A stretch of DNA of 64,000 nucleotides from CBDDDW01 sp965226805 (lineage in GTDB: Bacteria > Chloroflexota > Dehalococcoidia > Lucifugimonadales > JAGWBF01). Numbering within the stretch: position 1 is the first letter of the stretch; each line of letters opens with the position of its first letter. This document shows positions 44,660-50,830 of the stretch, piece after piece. The stretch lies in the NCBI GenBank assembly GCA_965226805.1, contig CBDDDW010000027.1, positions 124,001 through 188,000 of the forward strand. Direction: 5' to 3'. The notes beneath the pieces were generated by a model, which saw nothing but the letters and a program-made list of their open reading frames with translations, made no database searches and was not told the DNA's origin. A program made the position numbers and the translations under genes.

Positions 44660-45760
44660 ATGGACTTCATCGAGCAGATTCGAGCCTTTGCGGCGGGAGT
44701 TCCCGGAAGGGCTGAAGCTGTCCAAACTGAAGAGGCGACCAAGACAGCCTTGATCCTGCCTTTTTTCAGGGTGCTCGGTTACGACACTTCTGACCCTAGA
44801 GAGGTTGTACCCGAGTTCACCGCCGATTTCGGTACCAAGAAAGGTCAGAGAGTCGACTACGCCATCTTCAAGGATAACAGGCCAGTCATCCTGGTTGAGT
44901 GCAAAGCTGCCGGAGCCAACCTCGATCAGGAACACGCCTCCCAGCTGTTCCAATATTTCGCGGCCACGGACGCTAGATTCGGCGTGCTCACGAATGGCGT
45001 AGTGTACAGGTTTTATTCGGACCTTGACCAAAAAAACAAGATGGATACCAAGCCTTTCTTTGAGTTCAACATGCTTGGGGTCGATGACTCCTCGGTGGAG
45101 GAGTTACAGCGATTCACAAAGCCCTCATTTGACCTAGACACTCTCCGCGCGGCTGCCGCTGAACTCAAATACACCAAAGAAATCAAGCGGATCATGTCTG
45201 AGCAGCTGAAAGAGCCCTCTGACGACTTTGTCAGGTTCTTCGCCTCTCAGATCTACTCGGGAAGAATAACTCAGTCCGCAAGAGAGCGATTTGGTCAATT
45301 GACCCGCCAGGCCCTCAATCAGTTCATCAACGATAGAGTTTACGACCGACTGAAGTCTGCTCTGCCAACAGGCGGCGAGGCTCCGCTCGCAGAAAAAACC
45401 GGGTCATCTGAAGGCCTTAGCGCCGACACGACCCAGCCCGTTTCAGAGGAAGACGGTATAGTTACTACGGAGGAAGAACTCCAGGCTTATTTTATCGTCA
45501 AGGCTATCCTCCACGATGTGGTAGACGTGAAACGAATTGCCATTCGAAACTTAGTGGGATTGGGTAACAGCGTCATACTTCTGGACAACACCATAAGGAA
45601 GCCCATTTGCCGGTTGTGGTTCAAGAGTTCACAGAAATACTTGGGCCTCGTGGGCGAAGAGAAGAAGGAAGAGAAAATCCCCATCGACTATGTGGACGAC
45701 ATATACGCCTACGCGGACCGGCTAAAAGCTACAGTGGGCTTCTATGAGACAGTTAGTTGA
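44660..45760 (+). CDS. Stand-alone HSDR_N-like nuclease-domain protein
   Basis: 366 residues. The N-terminal part resembles the HSDR_N domain of type I restriction R subunits, with the PD-(D/E)xK core D66 (RVDYAIF), E80 and K82 (VILVECKA). After it comes a helical region (residues about 150-240) and a C-terminal beta-rich part. There is no helicase motor, specificity or methylase gene nearby. Stand-alone proteins of this kind are common and of unclear role; defence or DNA repair are possible. Ribosome-binding site AGAGGTGG. The neighbouring palindromes may bound it. Confidence 0.75.
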   Translation: MDFIEQIRAFAAGVPGRAEAVQTEEATKTALILPFFRVLGYDTSDPREVVPEFTADFGTKKGQRVDYAIFKDNRPVILVECKAAGANLDQEHASQLFQYFAATDARFGVLTNGVVYRFYSDLDQKNKMDTKPFFEFNMLGVDDSSVEELQRFTKPSFDLDTLRAAAAELKYTKEIKRIMSEQLKEPSDDFVRFFASQIYSGRITQSARERFGQLTRQALNQFINDRVYDRLKSALPTGGEAPLAEKTGSSEGLSADTTQPVSEEDGIVTTEEELQAYFIVKAILHDVVDVKRIAIRNLVGLGNSVILLDNTIRKPICRLWFKSSQKYLGLVGEEKKEEKIPIDYVDDIYAYADRLKATVGFYETVS

Positions 45761-45805
45761 GGTGACGCCGTCACGATAGTGCCGTCAGAGGGACGGGAAA
45801 ACCTC

Positions 45806-45831
45806 TAGGGGCGACGCATGCGTCGCCCCTA
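45806..45831. terminator. 26-nt perfect palindrome between convergent genes (family D)
   Basis: TAGGGGCGACGCA joined to its exact reverse complement. It lies between the end of the plus-strand nuclease gene (45760) and the end of the minus-strand DsrE-like gene (45887), where it could stop both transcripts. No T-run is present, so it may be a repeat that also works as a barrier. Confidence 0.6.
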
Positions 45832-45886
45832 CGTCATCAACAACGTGTTTCCCAGATAGATCCCAGGGGCCGCGAAGCCCTATGAG

Positions 45887-46249
45887 TCAGAACGCGACGG
45901 CCTTGTCCGCGTCCGCCACCAGATTGGCGAAATCTACTGGGGTCATGAATTTGGCGTTTTTACCGACCAAGTCCTGGTCGGTTACCCCGCGGGCGCGGGC
46001 TCACCCACCTCAGACATAGATCGGGGTCCCGTTGCTTATGGTGGTAGCCATGATTTCATTCAGCGGCCCGAACCCCACCGGCGTGACAGACTTGGGAATG
46101 TCCCCCTTCATCAGGACCGTAGCCTCGGCTAGAAGGCCCACTATCGGCTCGTGTCCCGCCTCTTTCGCCCCGTTGGCCGCGATGAATGTAAGCCCGGCCC
46201 GGGTTGGGTCCTCGGTCCCATGGGTGGTATAGTACAGAATCTTTGCCAA
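45887..46249 (-). CDS. DsrE-like selenoprotein with a UxxU motif
   Basis: Small DsrE/DsrF-like sulfur-relay fold, 120 residues when two in-frame UGAs (46010-46012 and 46001-46003) are read as selenocysteine. Sec80 and Sec83 stand where the family has Cys-x-x-Cys: the text reads GTPIYV-U-GG-U-ARARGVTDQD, and the family version is CGGCARARG. Beyond the UGAs the frame stays open with family-like sequence to the true stop, also UGA, at 45887. Start is TTG at 46247-46249, with AGGAGG 6 nt upstream; the ATG at 46267 lies ahead of that site. A hairpin downstream (45962-45982) fits a bacterial SECIS. It follows the ArsM-like selenoprotein by 92 nt. Redox or sulfur/selenium transfer is likely. Confidence 0.85.
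45962..45982 (-). promoter_or_regulatory. SECIS-like hairpin of the DsrE-like gene
   Basis: On the mRNA strand ACCGACCA and TGGTCGGT form a perfect 8-bp stem around the loop GGACT. The loop starts 26 nt after the second UGA (35 nt after the first), inside the 16-37 nt range used for bacterial SECIS elements, and has G at its first two positions. It would guide SelB at both UGAs. Confidence 0.75.
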
Positions 46250-46341
46250 CTTACACCTCCTCTTCATGACGCCGAATCTTAAGATGAATTCTGGTCGCCC
46301 TCAGTGAGTGACTGGGTCCCTGTTTGGGCGGTTTCAGTGAG

Positions 46342-47118
46342 TTACTCCGACTTTGCAGCCCGGATGTTGGCGCCAACGGTCTCGAAGTTCTTGGCCCGTT
46401 TCTCGCCGGCGGCACCTTCGAACACGTCCACCTTGGACACCACCTCCGCGTTCACGAATCCTACGTTACTGAGGAGACTCAGGTACTCTCCTTCCAGGAG
46501 AGCACCGCCTATTCAATCGGTCCAGAGGTCGATGTTCTCCTTGGCACCGTCGGGCACCGGCTTGTGCACTATGATATCGGCCAAATACAGGTTTCCTCCA
46601 GGCTTGAGGACCCGGAACAGCTCCTTCACAGCGGCTTCCTTGTCCGGCACCAGGTTGATGATTCCGTTGCTTATCACAACGTCCGCAAACTCATCGGATA
46701 CCGGAAGCTTCTCGGCAAGACCCTCGCGGAAGGAGACGTTGGACGCCTTCATAAGCTCGGCGTTGGTGCGCGCCTTTCGTAGCATCTCCGGCGTCATATC
46801 AATGCCGACGACGCTGCCCGTCGCCCCGACCATCCGGCCGGCAACCAGGCTATCGAACCCGGCGCCCGACCCCACATCCACCACCGTCTCACCCGGCCGG
46901 ATCCCGCCCAGGGAAAAGGGATTTCCGACTCCGGCAAAAGACTCCACGCACTCGTCTGGCAGCCCGTCCAGCACCACCTCAGAGTAGCCCAGCTTTTGGG
47001 CAAGCGGGCGGCCCGTGTGAAAGTGGAACTCATTGGTCGGCTTCAGCGCGACCTCCGCGTACTTCAGCTTTACCTCGAGGTGTAAGGCATCTATATTTAC
47101 GGGCACCTTAGTTGCCAT
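46342..47118 (-). CDS. ArsM-like SAM methyltransferase selenoprotein
   Basis: SAM-dependent methyltransferase related to arsenite methylases. The 258 residues contain the SAM site VVDVGSGAGFDS at 79-90, GIDMTPEML near 105-113 and VVISNGIINLVPDK. An in-frame UGA (46513-46515, codon 202) sits in NIDLWTD-U-IGGALLEGEYL, the place of the conserved Cys in ArsM-type enzymes (D/E-C-I-x-G-A-L). The frame continues in family style (LSLLSNVGFVNAEVVSKVDV) to TAA at 46342. Reading UGA as stop would remove 56 residues. A SECIS-like hairpin follows. The second As-binding Cys of long ArsM proteins is missing, so the substrate may differ. Own promoter at 47170-47198. Confidence 0.85.
46482..46506 (-). promoter_or_regulatory. 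SECIS-like hairpin of the ArsM-like gene
   Basis: GGTGCTCTCCT and AGGAGAGTACC form an 11-bp stem (one G-U pair) with loop GGA. The loop starts 17 nt after the UGA, inside the allowed range, and begins with G. The stem is longer than usual and the loop is at the minimum size. Confidence 0.75.
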
Positions 47119-47169
47119 CAGCCTCCCTCAAAAAATAAATCTCCCACCAATCTACGGTGCAATGATGGG

Positions 47170-47198
47170 AGTGTAGTAGACAGTATCTATAAAGTCAA
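47170..47198 (-). promoter_or_regulatory. Promoter of the ArsM-like / DsrE-like unit
   Basis: TTGACT (47198-47193), a 17-nt spacer and TACACT (47175-47170) read on the minus strand 51 nt ahead of the start codon. A good sigma-70-type match. It lies in an unusually AT-rich gap for this GC-rich sequence. Confidence 0.65.
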
Positions 47199-47220
47199 TT
47201 GGTTAAAAGTAATACCAACT

Positions 47221-47236
47221 ATATATCAAGATATAT
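47221..47236. promoter_or_regulatory. Palindromic operator candidate upstream of the ArsM-like gene
   Basis: ATATATC-AA-GATATAT, 7-bp arms with a 2-nt centre, about 22 nt upstream of the -35 box. AT-rich dyads of this kind are used by ArsR/SmtB-type metalloid sensors, but no such regulator gene is in the window, so the binding protein is unknown. Confidence 0.4.
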
Positions 47237-47281
47237 ACATAACCTGCGAGAAAGCTCTTATGACTCTGTGCCTCAGTGGCC

Positions 47282-49006
47282 TTATCTTCTGCCGAACTCC
47301 CGCTCCAGGTGGTGGGAGCTCAGATGGATCATTGTGGGCCGGCCGTGGGGGCACGTGTGGGGGCTGTCGCAGGACTCCAGCTGCCGCACCAGCTGCTCCA
47401 TCTCCTGGTGGTTCAGGGCCATCCCGGCCCGCACGGCGCTGTGGCACGCGATGGACGCCGCAAGGGCCTCCTCTCGCTCCCTCAATAACCCCTCGTAAGA
47501 CATCAGGTCCAGCACCTCCTGGAGGGCATGCGCCGGGCTCGAGTCCTTGACGACGCTGGGGAGAGCACGCAGCAGATAGGTCCTCTCTCCGAAAGGCTCG
47601 AGGACGAAGCCATACGTTTCCAGGAGTTCCATGCTGGCCTGCACCAGCTCCTCCTGGCCTGGGGAAAGCTCCACGGCTTCCGGTTCCAGCAGGGCCTGGG
47701 CCAGGGGCTCCTTCTCGGCCACCTCCCTGGAGACCTTCTCGAAAAGCACGCGCTCGTGGGCGGCGTGCTGGTCGAGGAGGTAAAGTCCGTCTGGGCCTTC
47801 GGTCACAACGTAGGTGTTTTTCGCCTGTCCAAGCACCCGAAGGGAGGCCATCGCCTCCAGGGGTGTGGGAGAAGCCTGAGCCGGTACCAGGTCCCCTTGC
47901 GGCCACCCTTTGGCCCACTTTCCCGCCGGCGCCACCGCCGTTGGAGGGAAGAACCCTGGTCCCGACGGCCGGGCACCGGCGAAGGGTTCAGCAAACCGGA
48001 TTTCCGGAACCGGAGAGACAGCCACGAGAGTGGCACGGACGCCCCGTTGAAGGGCCGAAAATACCCTGTCCTCCCGGCGGAACCGGACCTCCCGCTTGGC
48101 CGGGTGCACGTTGACGTCCACATCCGTCAATGGGACCGCCAGATCCAGGACGGCTATAGGATGCCGGCGCTCGGGGAGAAACCCCTGGTAGGACTCCGAC
48201 AGGGCGTAGGAGAGCAGGGGACTCTGTATCCATCGCCGGTTCAATAAAAATGTGACGTAGCTCCGATTGGCCCGGTGCAGAGAGGGGGAACCGATAAATC
48301 CCCTTACTCCGTAGCCGTCACCCGCGCCATCCCAAACTACGTCCAGCATAGACCCGGCGGTCTCGCCGCCATATACGGAGACCAGGGCGTCTCCGAGGCT
48401 GCCCGTGCCGGGAGTATTGACGACATTCCTGCCGTCTGAGAGCAGCTGGAACCGCACTTCTGGGAAGGCTAGTGCGAATCGGGACACAAGGTCACTGATG
48501 CGGCCGGCCTCAGCGGACGGAGACTTGAGGAACTTGCGACGGGCCGGCAGGTTCTCGAAGAGTCCCTGTACCGCCATGGCGGTGCCGGGGGGACAGCCAT
48601 GGGGGCCGCTTTTGACCACTCCACCCGATTCAAGTTGCACCTCCCATCCGGAGGTGGCGTCGTGGGGCCGGGTCACGAGGGAGGTCCGGGCGACGGCCGC
48701 GATGCTGGCCAGCGCCTCTCCACGAAACCCGAGCGTGCCGATGGAGTCCAGATCGGTGATGCCGGAGACCTTGCTGGTGGCGTGACGATCGAAAGCGAGC
48801 GCCACCTCTTCGGCAAGTATCCCACAGCCGTTGTCGGTGACCCGCACCAACTCGATGCCCCCGCCTTTGACCTCGATGGTGATCTGGGAAGCCCCCGCGT
48901 CCAGGGAGTTCTCCACCAGCTCTTTCACCACCGACGAAGGCCGCTCGATCACCTCACCAGCGGCGATTTTGGCGGCGACATCTGCGGCTAGCACTTTTAT
49001 GGACAT
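47282..49006 (-). CDS. mutL: DNA mismatch repair protein MutL
   Basis: ATPase/endonuclease that couples MutS recognition to excision. The 574 residues start with the GHKL ATPase (AAKIAAGEVIERPSSVVKEL; VTDNGCGI; GTLGFRGEALASIA). The C-terminal domain has the endonuclease motif DQHAAHERVLFE and the zinc-type ACHSAVRAGM and TCPHGRP segments, so it is the nicking type used by organisms without MutH. Follows the HAD-like gene by 6 nt, in an operon headed by the ArsC-like selenoprotein. Confidence 0.97.
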   Translation of the reverse strand: MSIKVLAADVAAKIAAGEVIERPSSVVKELVENSLDAGASQITIEVKGGGIELVRVTDNGCGILAEEVALAFDRHATSKVSGITDLDSIGTLGFRGEALASIAAVARTSLVTRPHDATSGWEVQLESGGVVKSGPHGCPPGTAMAVQGLFENLPARRKFLKSPSAEAGRISDLVSRFALAFPEVRFQLLSDGRNVVNTPGTGSLGDALVSVYGGETAGSMLDVVWDGAGDGYGVRGFIGSPSLHRANRSYVTFLLNRRWIQSPLLSYALSESYQGFLPERRHPIAVLDLAVPLTDVDVNVHPAKREVRFRREDRVFSALQRGVRATLVAVSPVPEIRFAEPFAGARPSGPGFFPPTAVAPAGKWAKGWPQGDLVPAQASPTPLEAMASLRVLGQAKNTYVVTEGPDGLYLLDQHAAHERVLFEKVSREVAEKEPLAQALLEPEAVELSPGQEELVQASMELLETYGFVLEPFGERTYLLRALPSVVKDSSPAHALQEVLDLMSYEGLLREREEALAASIACHSAVRAGMALNHQEMEQLVRQLESCDSPHTCPHGRPTMIHLSSHHLEREFGRR

Positions 49007-49012
49007 AGCGCC

Positions 49013-49450
49013 CTAGAACAGTGGAACAGTAGTGCCCTTGGCCCGGAACTGCTTGTCATCGGAGGAACCCTTTTCCACGTATTCAGTGATAATTCTGTAC
49101 ACCCTCTCCATCTGGTCGTCCCTATTCCCACTGTAGAAGTGAGGCGGGACCCACACGCCTCCGAAGGCGGCCACTATCTCTGGGTAATCATCGATGACGA
49201 AGTCCGGGGTCACCGGCACACCGAGCTCCGACAGACGCTCCTGGAAGCCGTACGTCGGCTTTGCGTAAACGCCACTGACGTACTCCTCCAGCTTATGGCT
49301 CCGGACCACCTCCCAACGCAGACCCATACCTGACCAGACGTATATCCGGTGGCCATCGCCGACCAGATTCTGGAACGTCTCCTTGGTGCCCGTGCGAAGA
49401 CTGTTATCCAGGCCAAGAATAGTGTAGTCCACGTCGAAGAATATGTTCAA
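49013..49450 (-). CDS. HAD-like hydrolase
   Basis: Small HAD-fold protein, 145 residues from a TTG at 49448-49450 (MNIFFDVDYTILG); a longer in-frame start at 49528 is possible but gives a non-conserved tail. Motif I D6-x-D8-x-T10, motif II in VWSGMG and motif IV in FVIDDYPE are present, so phosphatase-type chemistry is possible. It has no large cap domain. Lies between the ArsC-like selenoprotein gene and mutL. Substrate unknown. Confidence 0.72.
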   Translation of the reverse strand: MNIFFDVDYTILGLDNSLRTGTKETFQNLVGDGHRIYVWSGMGLRWEVVRSHKLEEYVSGVYAKPTYGFQERLSELGVPVTPDFVIDDYPEIVAAFGGVWVPPHFYSGNRDDQMERVYRIITEYVEKGSSDDKQFRAKGTTVPLF

Positions 49451-49586
49451 TAGAGAGCACTCATGGGACACTCGGTACGACGGGATGCGATACGGTTCGG
49501 TCCATCGAGAGGGCTGCGCAGGTCCCATTATAAATATGCAGCGGCAGTTTCAGCAACCTGGGGGCGGCGGCAGTCCGCGGCGGGCC

Positions 49587-49943
49587 TTATCCGCCAAGCG
49601 CCTGCTCCAGCTTTTTGCTGTCCGCGCCGATGATCAGCTCATCGCCGATTTCGACGATGGGCCGCCGGATAAGGCGCGGCTCCTGGAGCATAAGGCGGAC
49701 GAGGTCGGCATCGCTCAGGCTCCCGGGATCCAGGCCCAGGGCCTTGAAGCTAGGACTCCTCCAGGAGAATATGTCGGAAGCGGCGTGACCTTTCATCAGC
49801 CCCCGAAGCTCGGCCTCGGAGAGGTGGTCCTTGAAGAAATCCCGCTCCTCCAGGTCGACCTTCTTTTGCGAGAGCACCTCCCTCGCCTTGCGACAGGACG
49901 ATCAACGAGCCCACCAGTAGAACTTGACCTTGCCGGACACCAT
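49587..49943 (-). CDS. ArsC/Spx-like selenoprotein with a UxxC motif
   Basis: Thioredoxin-fold protein of the arsenate reductase/Spx family, 118 residues. The in-frame UGA at 49902-49904 is codon 14 in KFYWWAR-U-SS-C-RKAREVL, where the family has the catalytic Cys of Cys-x-x-Cys, so the motif is U14-x-x-C17. The rest is family-like: FKDHLSEAELRGLM, SFKALGLDP and the RPIVEIGDELIIGAD loop. TAA stop at 49587. A caller that stops at UGA would start it at codon 23 and lose the active site. A SECIS-like hairpin follows the UGA. Possible roles are arsenate/selenate reduction or thiol-disulfide exchange. First gene of the HAD-mutL unit. Confidence 0.87.
49868..49886 (-). promoter_or_regulatory. SECIS-like hairpin of the ArsC-like gene
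   Basis: GCGAGGG and CTCTCGC form a 7-bp stem (one G-U pair) with loop AGGTG. The loop begins 22 nt after the UGA and has G in its second position. The AGGU-type loop resembles that of the E. coli fdhF SECIS. Confidence 0.75.
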
Positions 49944-49958
49944 TAGTCTAGTGTCTCG

Positions 49959-49977
49959 TATATAGCATTACAATGCT
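49959..49977 (-). promoter_or_regulatory. Extended -10 promoter with overlapping dyad, ArsC-like gene
   Basis: TG-C-TATATA (49967-49959) is an extended -10 element 15 nt ahead of the start ATG, predicting a very short leader. The dyad AGCATT-AC-AATGCT (49964-49977) overlaps it and could be an operator. No Shine-Dalgarno site is seen. Confidence 0.45.
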
Positions 49978-50026
49978 GATATGAGGAGGTCCTCCCCGCG
50001 AACCCCGGTCTCACCCTCACCTCAAT

Positions 50027-50045
50027 CCTCTCCCATAGGGAGAGG
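50027..50045. repeat. Repeat family C palindrome upstream of the ArsC-like gene
   Basis: CCTCTCCC (50027-50034) and GGGAGAGG (50038-50045) form an 8-bp stem with 3-nt loop, flanked by the usual TCACCCTCACCT sequence. Confidence 0.6.
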
Positions 50046-50154
50046 AGGCAGACCGGACCTCCCTACCCCAAATGGGGCTATTTCCCCTGTACGTCGAGCG
50101 CTGACGTATTGTAAACCCATTTGGCAGACACACGATTAGCTGCCTCCTTTCAAC

Positions 50155-50523
50155 TCAAGAGTTGTCTGACCCCTCTCTATCTTCCTTTTCCTCTAATGCC
50201 GACAGTATAGCCTCTTTGACCGAATCAATGGCCTTCAGCGCTGCATCGTTCCAGAAGCGCAGAACGCGAAAGCCTTGGCCTTGCAACCATGCGTCTCGTC
50301 TTGAATCGTGGCCTGCCTGGTCGAGATGCTGTCCCCCATCGAGTTCAACGACCAACTTCTTCTCAAAGCATACAAAGTCAACAATGCATCGCCCCAGCGG
50401 CTGTTGTCTTCGGAACTTATATCTTCCGAGCTCCCTATTTCGGAGATGCTGCCACAGGCGTTTTTCAGCGTCTGTCGCATTTCTTCTCAGGGCTTTTGCT
50501 CGGGTTTTCGCCTTACGATCCAT
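50155..50523 (-). CDS. DUF559 family nuclease-fold protein
   Basis: 122 residues of the DUF559 family, related to very-short-patch repair endonucleases. It has an N-terminal basic helix, RRNATDAEKRLWQHLRNREL, then the PD-(D/E)xK-like core with D49 (IVDF), E60 and D62 (VVELDGGQH), and RVLRFWNDAAL. Stands just downstream of mutS, separated by a repeat array. A mismatch-repair link is only suggestive. Ends with an acidic tail. Confidence 0.85.
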   Translation of the reverse strand: MDRKAKTRAKALRRNATDAEKRLWQHLRNRELGRYKFRRQQPLGRCIVDFVCFEKKLVVELDGGQHLDQAGHDSRRDAWLQGQGFRVLRFWNDAALKAIDSVKEAILSALEEKEDREGSDNS

Positions 50524-50540
50524 ACCATCGGCTCCTAATT

Positions 50541-50830
50541 CCCCCTCCCTCTAACTCCCTCCCGCCAGGGGAGGGAGGGCTGAGCCCTCTCACTTTTGGG
50601 GAGAGGGTCTGGATGAGGGCGAGCCTCTCACTTCCCCTTCTGACCCCCTCCCCAAGGGGAAAGAGAACCGAGCCTTCTCCCTTTTTTGGGAGAGGGTCTG
50701 GGTGGGGTCGAGCGTCTCACTTCCCCTTCTGACCCTCTCCCCAAGGGGAAGGAGCGCCGAGCCCTCTCCCTTTACGGGAGAGGGTCTGGGTGAGGGCGTC
50801 TCTCTCCCTCTCCCTCTCCCTCTCCCTCCT
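50541..50830. repeat. Tandem array of three 89-90-nt family C units plus a hexanucleotide run
   Basis: Three units repeat with period 89 (CTTCCCCTTCTGACCC begins near 50631 and 50720), each containing CTCCCCAAGGGGAA-like and CCTCTCCC...GGGAGAGGGTCTGG palindromes. The end is a run of TCTCCC hexamers at about 50800-50830. The mutS stop codon lies in the third unit, so the array encodes the last 18 or so residues of MutS. Confidence 0.75.

Noticed and set aside
44660..45760. Part of a complete type I restriction system
   Set aside because: No helicase motor, specificity or methylase gene occurs nearby, and the protein itself is complete without them.
45887..47118. Ordinary nonsense mutations in decaying genes
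   Set aside because: All four UGAs in three genes fall on family cysteines, the frames stay conserved beyond them, and each has a hairpin at the right distance; chance decay would not do that.
45887..49943. UGA reassigned genome-wide (for example to Trp or Gly)
   Set aside because: pstS, pstC, gcvT and other intact genes end on UGA at the expected place, and several overlap the next start as GTGA or TGATG. Only the four UGAs at family cysteines are read through.
50541..50830. CRISPR array
   Set aside because: Units are contiguous 89-nt repeats with no unique spacers and are made of family C palindromes.
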